A stretch of DNA of 10,773 bases from Desulfobacterales bacterium. Its GTDB lineage: Bacteria > Desulfobacterota > Desulfobulbia > Desulfobulbales > BM004. Positions 1 through 5,760 of the stretch are shown here, piece by piece (position 1 is the stretch's first letter; each line of letters starts with the position of its first letter). The notes below the pieces were generated by a model that worked only from the letters and a program-made list of their open reading frames with translations, was not told the DNA's origin and searched no databases. The translations under genes and the position numbers were made by a program. Location of the stretch: contig JAAXQI010000199.1 of the NCBI GenBank assembly GCA_012974315.1, positions 1 through 10,773 on the forward strand, read 5' to 3'.

Positions 1-331
1 CTTTATAATCATGGAAAGAAATGCCTAAAATGCCTAAAGTGCCTAAAATGCCTAAAATAAAGGATAATGGTCGATTTAATTTACTTTTTACCGATAGAAG
101 TGAAAATGGCTAATAATTCACTGCATTCTGTGTATTCGGCTGATACTTGTTCTGTGGTTTTCCATCCGATTTCTATTATTACTTTCAACCAAAATTGTGT
201 CTCACTGGCTTCGCTTTCACATATTGTAATTTTATTTTTAACCACTATGTGGTATCTATTACATGCACTGCGCTTGACCCGTGCATTTATTTAAACCCTA
301 AACATTCCAAGCTCTAAGTGAATGAAATAAC
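1..331. other. Gene-poor left edge
   Basis: I see no convincing gene here. An open frame from 67 to 294 exists on the plus strand, but its product matches no family I know. Its AGGA lies only about two bases from the ATG, and the surrounding A/T-rich sequence does not look coding. The stretch holds the 9-bp tandem repeat at 21-56 and presumably the promoter of the gene starting at 332. A TTGACC at about 273 has no good -10 partner at normal spacing, so I do not call a promoter. Confidence 0.5.
21..56. repeat. Four tandem copies of a 9-bp unit, RTGCCTAAA
   Basis: Four head-to-tail copies of ATGCCTAAA lie at 21-29, 30-38, 39-47 and 48-56. The third copy begins with G instead of A. The array is followed by ATAAAGG. 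The unit is a multiple of three, so it could be read as a repeated Met/Val-Pro-Lys tripeptide, but no reading frame continues usefully from it. From memory, similar repeats occur between genes in several Desulfobacterota genomes; I could not check this. The window begins 20 bases to the left, so the array could belong to a longer structure outside it. Confidence 0.8.
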
Positions 332-979
332 ATGAGAAAAGACTTAAATGTTTTTGATTTTCTGGCTCAAATTCCCTGGTGGGTTAGTGTCACCTTGTCT
401 GCTTCTTTTTATCTGCTGCTTCAATATGTTATCCCCTACTTCGAAAATCAGGGTGCCCTTGTCAATGAAGTGCATGTTTCCGTCGGCCCTGCCTTGGCAC
501 CGGTAATTGCACTTGCCCTCCTGACACCTGTTACCTTCTCGTTTCTCAAGTCCAGCCGAAAGAAAAAACTTCATGACCTAAGAAAAGAGATCAAGTTAAT
601 CCAGGAGATTCCATGGGAGCAATTGAAGGAACAGGTTGCTGAAGCCTACGGTCGCGCAGGATACCTGATCATGGAAAACGACCCCTTTACCTCTGATCCC
701 AGTATTGACCTTGTCATGCGCAAGAGCGCCAACCTCTACCTCTTGCAATCCAGGTATTGGCGGAACAGAAAACTCGGCCTGCGGGAAGTAAAAAACCTTT
801 TCTCCCTTATGCATGAAAAACAGGCCACCGGTGTATTTCTCCTGACTACAGGCGTTTTTAGCAAAAATGCTCGCCGTTATGCTATAGGCAGACCAATCAA
901 CCTTATTGACGGCATACAGCTTGTGGAACTGCTTAGCACCATCAAGGAGATCGAGCCGGCACCAAAATCTTTACAGTAA
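332..979 (+). CDS. Membrane-anchored Mrr-type restriction endonuclease-like protein
   Basis: This 215-residue protein has two predicted membrane helices (about 16-37 and 52-72), a basic stretch at 74-88, and a cytosolic C-terminal domain resembling the Mrr/PD-(D/E)xK nuclease fold. The Mrr-like signature is seen in order: GYLI at 110-113, SIDLVMRK at 124-131 with the expected acidic residue D126, LLQSRYW at 137-143, TTGVFS at 172-177 and LIDG at 191-194. In active members the QxK lysine follows the aspartate; here it reads Q139-S-R141, and the usual DGGID is DPSID. Those changes make nuclease activity doubtful. Two-helix Mrr-domain proteins are, as I recall, common as lone chromosomal genes of unknown role. 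No methylase or specificity subunit is nearby, so a classical restriction system is not supported. The ATG at 332 has only a weak upstream ribosome site. No terminator directly follows the stop. Confidence 0.75.
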   Translation: MRKDLNVFDFLAQIPWWVSVTLSASFYLLLQYVIPYFENQGALVNEVHVSVGPALAPVIALALLTPVTFSFLKSSRKKKLHDLRKEIKLIQEIPWEQLKEQVAEAYGRAGYLIMENDPFTSDPSIDLVMRKSANLYLLQSRYWRNRKLGLREVKNLFSLMHEKQATGVFLLTTGVFSKNARRYAIGRPINLIDGIQLVELLSTIKEIEPAPKSLQ

Positions 980-1159
980 TAATAATTCAAATACTGGTCG
1001 CCTGCGTGGATCAAATCTCTGCCGCAGACAGCTATACCGATAAACACGTGTCAAGTCTGGCTGTGCAGCATGCATGGTCTCCATGAACTGGTAAGCCAAT
1101 ACAGGCGGGCCTTGAACCTTGGGATTTCCCCTTATTCATTTGGACCACACAAGATTGTA

Positions 1160-1188
1160 TTGCTATTACCTCTATTAGTGGTTATCTT
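1160..1188 (+). promoter_or_regulatory. Candidate sigma-70 promoter for the csp leader
   Basis: TTGCTA (1160-1165) and TATCTT (1183-1188) are separated by exactly 17 bases, each matching four of six consensus positions. Transcription would start near 1195 and give a leader of about 190 bases before the cold-shock start codon. The region is A/T-rich, so a chance match is possible. Confidence 0.35.
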
Positions 1189-1242
1189 TAATATTAGTTC
1201 ACGTGCAGTAAATGTTTGTAGTCAGAAATTACAGAAGACTCA

Positions 1243-1282
1243 CCGCACTAATCGCCTTAGACGAGTGCGGTTTTTTGTTTTT
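1243..1282 (+). terminator. Intrinsic terminator upstream of csp (possible attenuator or sRNA end)
   Basis: A seven-pair stem CCGCACT (1243-1249) with AGTGCGG (1264-1270) encloses a 14-base loop and is followed immediately by TTTTTTGTTTTT (1271-1282), a strong rho-independent signal on the plus strand. The nearest plus-strand gene ends 263 bases upstream. The terminator could therefore end a distal transcript of the Mrr-like gene, a small RNA in 980-1242, or a short csp leader starting near 1195. Its place between a candidate promoter and csp suggests conditional read-through. Confidence 0.8.
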
Positions 1283-1387
1283 AGGGCTTGCAATAACACG
1301 ACTGCCAAACCCGGTTTATCTTGAGATTTACCGGGGCCCTATTAATGAGTGGTTCCCAAAGGAACCCGTACAAAAGGAGTAGTAAAG
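1283..1387 (+). promoter_or_regulatory. Structured 5' leader of the cold-shock gene
   Basis: Two hairpins lie between the terminator and the start codon. The first pairs CCCGGT (1310-1315) with ACCGGG (1330-1335), with a symmetrical TT/TT internal loop and a short inner ATC/GAT stem around TTGA. The second is a perfect six-pair stem GGTTCC (1351-1356) with GGAACC (1361-1366) closed by CAAA. It ends eight bases before the AGGAG ribosome site (1375-1379). Cold-shock mRNAs of other bacteria are known to have long structured leaders. That this one acts in temperature control is inference. Confidence 0.5.
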
Positions 1388-1588
1388 ATGTCAGAAGGTA
1401 CAGTAAAATGGTTTAATGATGCAAAAGGATTTGGTTTTATCGAGCAGGATGGTGGCAATGACGTATTCGTTCACCACACAGCTATTCAGGCAGATGGTTT
1501 TAAATCTCTTGATGAGGGTGGACGCGTTTCGTTCGACATTGTCGATGGCGCCAAAGGCCCTGCTGCTGCAAATGTTATGAAATTATAA
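1388..1588 (+). CDS. Cold-shock domain protein (CspA family)
   Basis: This is a 66-residue single cold-shock domain protein of standard family length. It binds single-stranded RNA and DNA and in this family acts as an RNA chaperone or transcription antiterminator in the cytoplasm. Both nucleic-acid-binding motifs are intact: RNP1 as KGFGFI and RNP2 as VFVHH, preceded by the typical GTVKWFND. The end AANVMKL is also typical. The ATG at 1388 is chosen because AGGAG sits eight bases upstream. An in-frame start at 1349 would add 13 non-family residues translated from the leader hairpin. The gene is monocistronic, with a structured leader before it and a strong terminator after it. Which of the several Csp paralogues a genome usually carries this represents cannot be told. 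Confidence 0.97.
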   Translation: MSEGTVKWFNDAKGFGFIEQDGGNDVFVHHTAIQADGFKSLDEGGRVSFDIVDGAKGPAAANVMKL

Positions 1589-1610
1589 TATTCAGTAATC
1601 AGATCGCAAT

Positions 1611-1645
1611 AAAATGCCCTGCTTTCGAGCAGGGCATTTTATTTT
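1611..1645 (+). terminator. Strong intrinsic terminator after csp
   Basis: A 13-pair perfect inverted repeat (1611-1623 with 1628-1640) has a TTCG loop and is followed by ATTTT. The flanking AAAA/TTTT arms mean it could also work for transcription arriving from the other side. It lies 22 bases after the csp stop codon. Confidence 0.95.
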
Positions 1646-1777
1646 GGGCCTTCCACCAAAACACTCTGCCTATTTTCTAACACTGGTCAAACCCGTTATT
1701 GCCCTGAAGCAATACGTTGAGGTCCCCATAGCAGGCAGTTAAAAGGCCATGCTTTTTCTTTTTTTCATGTTTTCCCC

Positions 1778-1807
1778 TTGCCCATCACAAAAGATATATG
1801 CTATATA
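1778..1807 (+). promoter_or_regulatory. Candidate promoter of the HD-GYP gene
   Basis: TTGCCC (1778-1783) and TATATA (1802-1807) are separated by 18 bases. The A/T-rich run around 1793-1830 offers alternative -10 boxes, such as TATAGT at 1804. A start near 1815 would place the 12-bp palindrome at 1831-1842 in the early transcribed region. Confidence 0.35.
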
Positions 1808-1830
1808 GTGTATACATAAAATAAAACCTA

Positions 1831-1842
1831 ACAACATGTTGT
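1831..1842. promoter_or_regulatory. 12-bp perfect palindrome, possible operator
   Basis: ACAACATGTTGT is a perfect palindrome lying just downstream of the candidate promoter and about 90 bases before the HD-GYP start codon. Dimeric repressors bind such sites, but I do not recognise this one. A further stem, GCCTG (1851-1855) with CAGGC (1866-1870), extended inside by TTT/AAA, lies in the same leader. Confidence 0.35.
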
Positions 1843-1928
1843 ATATGTCCGCCTGATTTTACAAACAGGCCATGTGAAAAATATAACTGCTTAAATGCAA
1901 TAAAGCAGGATTGAAGCAGGTACAACTC

Positions 1929-2510
1929 ATGGGCATACTGTTCGCACTCGCAAAAGCTCTGGAAGCAAGGGATGACAACACATCCAGCCATTCACTGAAC
2001 GTCACCAGATATTCAATGATACTTGGCCTGTATTTAGGCCTTGATGAAGAGGAACTTCGAGTCCTGAGCCAGGGCGCCCTGATGCATGACCTGGGCAAAA
2101 TCGGCATCCCGGATGATATTCTGAAAAAACCGGGCGATCTGGATGAGGCCGAATTTGAAATCATCAAAAAGCACCCGATGGTGACTGCAGAAATCCTGGA
2201 CTCCCTTGAAACATCCAACCACTTTGCTGATATTGCCCGCTCGCACCACGAGAGATGGGACGGTGCCGGCTATCCGGATGGCCTGGACGGTGAAAACATC
2301 CCGCTCCTTGCCCGCATCGTATCCATCGCAGATGCCTGGGATGCCATGACCAGCAACAGAGTATACCGGGATGCAATGAGTGAGAATATTGCGCTTGATA
2401 TCTTTGAAAGGGAAAAAGACTCGGGCCAGTGGGACCCATACCTGGTAGATAAATTCATTACACTTATTCGCCAGGGAAAAGGCTCCAATGATTATTCGAT
2501 GGCTGTTTAA
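1929..2510 (+). CDS. Stand-alone HD-GYP domain protein, probable cyclic-di-GMP phosphodiesterase
   Basis: The 193 residues are almost entirely one HD-GYP domain, a family that hydrolyses cyclic di-GMP using a two- or three-metal centre. The family motifs are present: EARDDNTSSHS near the N-terminus, the HD pair in LMHDLGKIGIPD (H53, D54), KKHP at 80-83, HHERWDGAGYPDGL with the GYP triplet at 114-116, and ADAWDAMTSNRVYRD near 134-148. Most HD-GYP domains are fused to a receiver or sensor domain; here the domain begins at the first codon and no sensor precedes it. I prefer ATG 1929, which has GCAGG eight bases upstream; a TTG at 1911 in the same frame is possible but has no spaced ribosome site. 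An in-frame stop at 1884 excludes any larger N-terminus. Without its usual receiver, it may be constitutively active or controlled by expression. Confidence 0.9.
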   Translation: MGILFALAKALEARDDNTSSHSLNVTRYSMILGLYLGLDEEELRVLSQGALMHDLGKIGIPDDILKKPGDLDEAEFEIIKKHPMVTAEILDSLETSNHFADIARSHHERWDGAGYPDGLDGENIPLLARIVSIADAWDAMTSNRVYRDAMSENIALDIFEREKDSGQWDPYLVDKFITLIRQGKGSNDYSMAV

Positions 2511-2536
2511 GTGTTTTTAATTGAAAGACTTAAACA
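2504..2536. repeat. Inverted repeat spanning the HD-GYP stop codon
   Basis: TGTTTAAGT (2504-2512) pairs perfectly with ACTTAAACA (2528-2536), with a 15-base loop, and includes the TAA stop. No T-run follows on the plus strand, so it is a poor intrinsic terminator. It may protect the 3' end or work with rho. Confidence 0.5.
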
Positions 2537-2596
2537 AATTGCCAAATTGCCGCCCCATTCCCGGGCTGATTTGATGCAATTATTTCAGATGTTATG

Positions 2597-2797
2597 TTAG
2601 CAGTTTTTTCGCCACAAAAATATTCCCAAAAGAATACCCATTGCGCCAACTACAATACCCGTTATTTGTTTGTACCCAAGTGTAAAATGGTCAGGGTCAA
2701 CATCTCCGACACCAATATAATCGGCGGATAATGAAACAATAAAAAGTATGGATCCACAAATTAGTAATATTATTCCTGCTGTTTTTGTTTTATTCAA
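2597..2797 (-). CDS. Small two-helix membrane protein of unknown function
   Basis: This 66-residue protein has two hydrophobic helices, roughly residues 6-24 and 42-60, joined by a polar loop containing VGDVDPDHFTLGYKQ, and ends in WRKNC. I do not recognise a named family beyond small membrane proteins with a GYKQI-type second helix. The start is set at a TTG (2797). It gives the sequence MNKTKTAGIIL, and AGGAAG lies six bases before it (complement of 2804-2809); the longer frame from 2851 has no comparable ribosome site. It lies downstream of the deformylase-like gene on the same strand, but a weak terminator-like hairpin lies between them, so it may have its own promoter. Both genes are clearly A/T-richer than metY. 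Confidence 0.65.
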   Translation of the reverse strand: MNKTKTAGIILLICGSILFIVSLSADYIGVGDVDPDHFTLGYKQITGIVVGAMGILLGIFLWRKNC

Positions 2798-2882
2798 AAT
2801 GATCTTCCTGTACTTGCAAAAATATTGATCTCTATAACGACTTAATTGCATTCAACTCTCAATACAATTATCTCAATCTGTC

Positions 2883-2914
2883 AAAAAACTGATTTAACTT
2901 TTATTTGGTCAGTT
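2883..2914 (-). terminator. Weak terminator after the deformylase-like gene
   Basis: Read on the minus strand, AACTGA (complement of 2909-2914) pairs with TCAGTT (complement of 2887-2892) and runs into a stretch of T residues (2883-2888). The stem is only six A/T-rich pairs, so termination may be incomplete and allow some transcription into the small membrane gene. Confidence 0.4.
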
Positions 2915-2937
2915 GCATATAATTTTCGTACAGTAAA

Positions 2938-3573
2938 TCATTTAGCAGCAGGCGATAAAGCATACCCTTCTGCCCAATAATCTATATTAAGCACCCCATT
3001 AAGATGATCAATTTCATGTTCCAGTAAAGCTGCATTACGATTTCTTGCTATCAGGATTTTTTCCCTGTTGTCCAGCCCCTTGTATTTCACCTTTACATAA
3101 GCGGACCGTTTAAGAATTTTATTGTCACCATCATGGACTGACATACAGTCATCCTTACCTGAATATACCCCTTCCCTTGCCAGTATCTCAGGATTAATCA
3201 TTACTTTAATTACCCCGTTTACACCGCAGACAATCAGCCTCTCCAGTATACCCACCTGGGGTGCTGCCAAGCCTCTTGGCAATGAACTTTTCATAACAAG
3301 ATCAATCATTGTCCGATATCGTAAAGTAGCAATCATATCATTACTTAACGAAATTATATGATTATCAATATGGTCTATCCGGTTTGAAATTTGACGAAGG
3401 ATTGGATCAGGATGTTGTACTATTCTCAACACATTATTGTTTTTCCTGTAGAAACCTAAATATGCCCCGATTCCGACAGCGACAACAGCAATATGCAATC
3501 CAACTATTAAAAAACTTCTTTTATTGAACAAAAAGTTACTCTCCATCATTTGCAGTTGACAACGGCACTCCAT
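2938..3573 (-). CDS. Membrane-tethered peptide deformylase homologue
   Basis: Peptide deformylases remove the formyl group from the initiator Met of new proteins with a metal held by one Cys and two His. The three family motifs appear in order: RGLAAPQVG (100-108; usual GxGLAAxQ), DDCMS (141-145; usual EGCLS) and HEIDH (186-190). The metal ligands C143, H186 and H190, catalytic E187 and Q106 are all kept, but the Gly before the Cys is Asp and the Glu is Asp. The protein starts with about 20 residues, then a single hydrophobic helix (about 21-41) and FYRKNN, and only then the domain opening VLRIVQHPDPILR. Such an anchor is unusual for this cytosolic family. About ten extra residues precede motif 1. 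At 211 residues it is longer than usual. ATG 3573 is used; ATGs at 3549 and 3546 are alternatives, none with a clear ribosome site. It is unlikely to be the housekeeping enzyme, since no fmt lies beside it. Confidence 0.85.
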   Translation of the reverse strand: MECRCQLQMMESNFLFNKRSFLIVGLHIAVVAVGIGAYLGFYRKNNNVLRIVQHPDPILRQISNRIDHIDNHIISLSNDMIATLRYRTMIDLVMKSSLPRGLAAPQVGILERLIVCGVNGVIKVMINPEILAREGVYSGKDDCMSVHDGDNKILKRSAYVKVKYKGLDNREKILIARNRNAALLEHEIDHLNGVLNIDYWAEGYALSPAAK

Positions 3574-3705
3574 AATCCCGACACGTTAAAAACGAGGACT
3601 TACTACACCTTACCATAATGTTGAACTGGAGTATTCTCAAACTCAATTAAAGTCTATATAAGAAATGCTGCATTTCATCAAAGTTAAAATTACTCAAACC
3701 GACCA

Positions 3706-3784
3706 GAAGCAAGGGTCGATGGCAAACAGGGCTAGGCTTCATTAGCTGCCAACCCTTTTCCCTTGACTTTGCTTCCTATTTTTT
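3706..3784 (+). promoter_or_regulatory. Branched hairpin with T-run upstream of metY
   Basis: GAAGCAA (3706-3712) pairs with TTGCTTC (3769-3775). Inside, GGGT (3713-3716) pairs with ACCC (3752-3755), GGCA (3721-3724) with TGCC (3747-3750) and GCTA (3731-3734) with TAGC (3743-3746). CTATTTTTT follows (3776-3784), as in an intrinsic terminator. Alternative pairings exist: CAAGGG (3710-3715) with CCCTTG (3760-3765), and GAAGC (3706-3710) with GCTTC (3736-3740). No plus-strand gene lies upstream, so this is probably leader RNA. I could not match it to a known SAM or other riboswitch class. Confidence 0.5.
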
Positions 3785-3831
3785 CTACTCAATTCAGAAG
3801 ACTCTTTTGATACCAGAAACTTTAGAAAAAC

Positions 3832-3858
3832 AGGGTTTACCGCAGCCCTTTTTCTTTT
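3832..3858 (+). terminator. Attenuator-like hairpin just before metY
   Basis: AGGGTT (3832-3837) pairs with AGCCCT (3844-3849), with one G-U pair and a TACCGC loop, followed by a T-rich tract to 3858. The ribosome site GGAGG (3869-3873) lies 10 bases further on. It has terminator form but sits in the leader of the gene it precedes, so conditional termination is the natural reading. The stem is short, so this may be chance. Confidence 0.45.
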
Positions 3859-3879
3859 CAACCACAATGGAGGTCACAA

Positions 3880-5223
3880 ATGTCCTGGAAGCCAGAAACC
3901 CTTGCCCTGCATGCCGGCCATACCCCGGATTCAACAACCCGCAGCCGTGCCGTCCCTATTTACCAGACCACGAGCTATGTCTTTGAAGATACGGAAGATG
4001 CGGCCCAGCTCTTCTCGCTCAAGCCCGAGGTATGGGCCCCGCGCCTCAACCTGGATCATGACGGCCTGCGGCCCGGCGATTTCAAACCAGAGGCCACCGG
4101 CAACATCTACACCAGGATCATGAACCCCACCACCGATGTCCTGGAAAAAAGGATGATGCACCTGGAAGGCGGAGTGGGCGCCCTGGCGACCAGCTCCGGC
4201 TCATCCGCCATTACCTATGCAATCATCAACATCTGCCGTCCGGGGGATAACATAGTCTCCTCCGCCAGCCTTTATGGGGGTACCTACAACCTGTTCCAGC
4301 ATACCCTGCCGCAGTACGGTATTGAAACAACCTTTGTGGACGCCTCCAGCCCCGAGGCATTTGCCGCAGCAATCAATGACAAAACCAGGTGCGTCTTTAT
4401 CGAGACCATCGGCAACCCCAGGCTTGATACACCTGATATTGAAAAAATCGCCCGGATCGCCCACGATGCGAATATTCCACTGATTGTAGACAACACGGTA
4501 GCAACACCTTATATGTGCAGACCTTTTAATTATGGGGCCGACATCTCGGTCCATTCCCTGACCAAGTTCTGCGGCGGCCACGGCACCAGTATTGGCGGCA
4601 TTATCATAGACAGCGGCACGTTCGACTGGCCAGCCTCGGGTAAATTCCCGATGTTCACCGAACCTGACCCCTCCTACGGCGGTGTGGTCTGGAGCGACGC
4701 TGTCTTAAATGCCGCCTATATTATCCGGGCTCGCACCATCCTGCTGCGGGACATGGGAGCTTGCCTTTCGCCGTTCAACAGCTTCCAGATCCTGCAGGGC
4801 ATCGAGACCCTGACCCTGCGCATGGAGCGCCACTGCGACAATGCCATGGCAGTTACAAAACACCTTGAAAACCACGACAAGGTCAGCTGGGTGATCTATC
4901 CTGGCATGGTCTCGCATCCCACCCACGAGCTGGCAAAAAAATACCTGCACTACGGCTTCGGTGCCCTGGTCGGATTCGGCATCAAGGGCGGCCTTGAGGC
5001 GGGCAAATCATTTATTAACAACCTGAAACTCTTCAGCCACCTGGCCAATATAGGCGACGCCAAGAGCCTGGCAATCCACCCGGCCTCCACCACCCATTCC
5101 CAGCTCACACCAGCGGAGCAGGAAGCAGCAGGCGCCCCCATTGACTATGTCCGGCTGTCAATCGGCCTGGAACATATCGACGACATCAAGGCAGACCTGG
5201 ACCAAGCCCTGGCTGGTGCATAA
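3880..5223 (+). CDS. metY: O-acetylhomoserine sulfhydrylase (aminocarboxypropyltransferase)
   Basis: This cytosolic PLP enzyme of the Cys/Met-metabolism family makes homocysteine directly from O-acetylhomoserine and sulfide, a methionine route suited to a sulfide-rich cell. Family features are seen along the 447 residues: HAGHTPDSTTRSRAVPIYQT at the start, NIYTRIMNPTTDVLEKR (75-91) with the cofactor-phosphate-binding YTR, GSSA near 107, D204 in VDNT, K229 in SLTKF as the PLP lysine, and SIGLEHIDDIKADL near the end. The length and GFGIKGG segment fit MetY rather than MetB or MetZ. Residues about 48-73, between LFSLK and GNIYTR, form an extra segment rich in Pro and acidic residues. Most MetY proteins I recall lack it. 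ATG 3880 has GGAGG six bases upstream. Codons are rich in third-position C and G, unlike the A/T-rich gene to the left. A strong terminator follows. Regulation by leader hairpins is inferred. Confidence 0.95.
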   Translation: MSWKPETLALHAGHTPDSTTRSRAVPIYQTTSYVFEDTEDAAQLFSLKPEVWAPRLNLDHDGLRPGDFKPEATGNIYTRIMNPTTDVLEKRMMHLEGGVGALATSSGSSAITYAIINICRPGDNIVSSASLYGGTYNLFQHTLPQYGIETTFVDASSPEAFAAAINDKTRCVFIETIGNPRLDTPDIEKIARIAHDANIPLIVDNTVATPYMCRPFNYGADISVHSLTKFCGGHGTSIGGIIIDSGTFDWPASGKFPMFTEPDPSYGGVVWSDAVLNAAYIIRARTILLRDMGACLSPFNSFQILQGIETLTLRMERHCDNAMAVTKHLENHDKVSWVIYPGMVSHPTHELAKKYLHYGFGALVGFGIKGGLEAGKSFINNLKLFSHLANIGDAKSLAIHPASTTHSQLTPAEQEAAGAPIDYVRLSIGLEHIDDIKADLDQALAGA

Positions 5224-5237
5224 TATTACTATATCCC

Positions 5238-5271
5238 GGTGGCATGGCGAAAGCTGTGCCACCTGATTTTT
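5238..5271 (+). terminator. Strong intrinsic terminator after metY
   Basis: GGTGGCA (5238-5244) pairs with TGCCACC (5257-5263). Two G-U pairs and a GC/GC pair continue the stem to a GAAA tetraloop (5249-5252), and TGATTTTT follows. It begins 14 bases after the metY stop and separates metY from the DUF302 gene. Confidence 0.92.
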
Positions 5272-5298
5272 CAACAAAGAAAATCTGGAGGCCTACAA

Positions 5299-5685
5299 AT
5301 GCAATACTATTTCAATAAGATAGTTGAAATGACTTTTGAAGAAACTATCGATAAAGTGACAGAAGAACTCAAAAAAGAAGGTTTCGGGGTTCTTACGGAA
5401 ATTGACGTTAAAGCTGCCCTGAAAAAGAAAATTGACGTGGATTTCAGGAAGTATAGAATCCTTGGGGCCTGTAATCCTTCATACGCCTATAAAGCTCTTC
5501 TAGCCGAGGATAAAATAGGCACAATGCTGCCCTGCAATGTCATTGTCCAGGAAAGAGAGGATGGCAAGATTGAGGTTGCCGCCATTGACCCGATTGCCTC
5601 CATGCAGGCAGTAGAGAATGAAAGCCTTGGCGGAATCGCCGTAGAGGTACATGCAAAGCTGAAGAAGGTTATTGAAAATATGTAA
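5299..5685 (+). CDS. DUF302 domain protein
   Basis: This 128-residue protein carries a single DUF302 domain along nearly its full length. Recognisable elements are the opening helix TFEETIDKVTEELKKEGFGVLTEIDVKAALKKK split by short turns, the middle YRILGACNPSYAYKAL, and the LPCNVIVQ strand followed by IDP near the end. The biochemical function of DUF302 is not established. Structures in the family are compact alpha-beta folds. There is no signal peptide or membrane segment, so it should be cytosolic. The ATG at 5299 is chosen because GGAGG sits seven to nine bases upstream; an earlier in-frame ATG at 5263 or the frame from 5239 would run through the metY terminator stem. It stands alone, with a terminator before it and a hairpin after it. 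Confidence 0.9.
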   Translation: MQYYFNKIVEMTFEETIDKVTEELKKEGFGVLTEIDVKAALKKKIDVDFRKYRILGACNPSYAYKALLAEDKIGTMLPCNVIVQEREDGKIEVAAIDPIASMQAVENESLGGIAVEVHAKLKKVIENM

Positions 5686-5728
5686 GGATACAATCCGGTC
5701 AATCAGAACTAAAAGGAAGATTAAAGAC

Positions 5729-5760
5729 CGGGAGAGGATTTACCCTTTCCCGTTGTTCTT
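5729..5760 (+). terminator. Terminator between convergent genes
   Basis: CGGGAGAGG (5729-5737) pairs with CCTTTCCCG (5744-5752), with one G-U pair and a six-base loop, followed by TTGTTCTT. It ends the DUF302 transcript and overlaps the stop codon of the opposing gene at 5740. Its minus-strand reading is also followed by a T-rich stretch, so it may serve both sides. Confidence 0.65.

Larger units (their letters stand above)
3574..3879. promoter_or_regulatory. Divergent intergenic region with metY leader
   Basis: This 306-base region separates the minus-strand deformylase-like gene from plus-strand metY and must hold both promoters. On the plus strand TATATAAG near 3654 could be a -10 box, but it lacks a good -35 partner. 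The right half carries the two hairpins described separately. I see no gene here. Confidence 0.5.

Noticed and set aside
67..294. 75-residue open frame on the plus strand
   Set aside because: No family resemblance, poor ribosome-site spacing and no coding-like composition.
332..979. Classical restriction-modification system
   Set aside because: No methyltransferase, specificity subunit or NTPase is adjacent, and the nuclease motif is altered.
1070..1324. 84-residue open frame before csp
   Set aside because: It runs through the intrinsic terminator stem and T-run at 1243-1282 and has no recognisable domain or ribosome site.
3574..3879. Known SAM riboswitch before metY
   Set aside because: The conserved sequence blocks of SAM-I and SAM-II that I know were not seen; only terminator-like hairpins are evident.
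4201..4581. 126-residue antisense frame inside metY
   Set aside because: It is the shadow of a strongly coding G/C-rich gene and has no ribosome site or family match.
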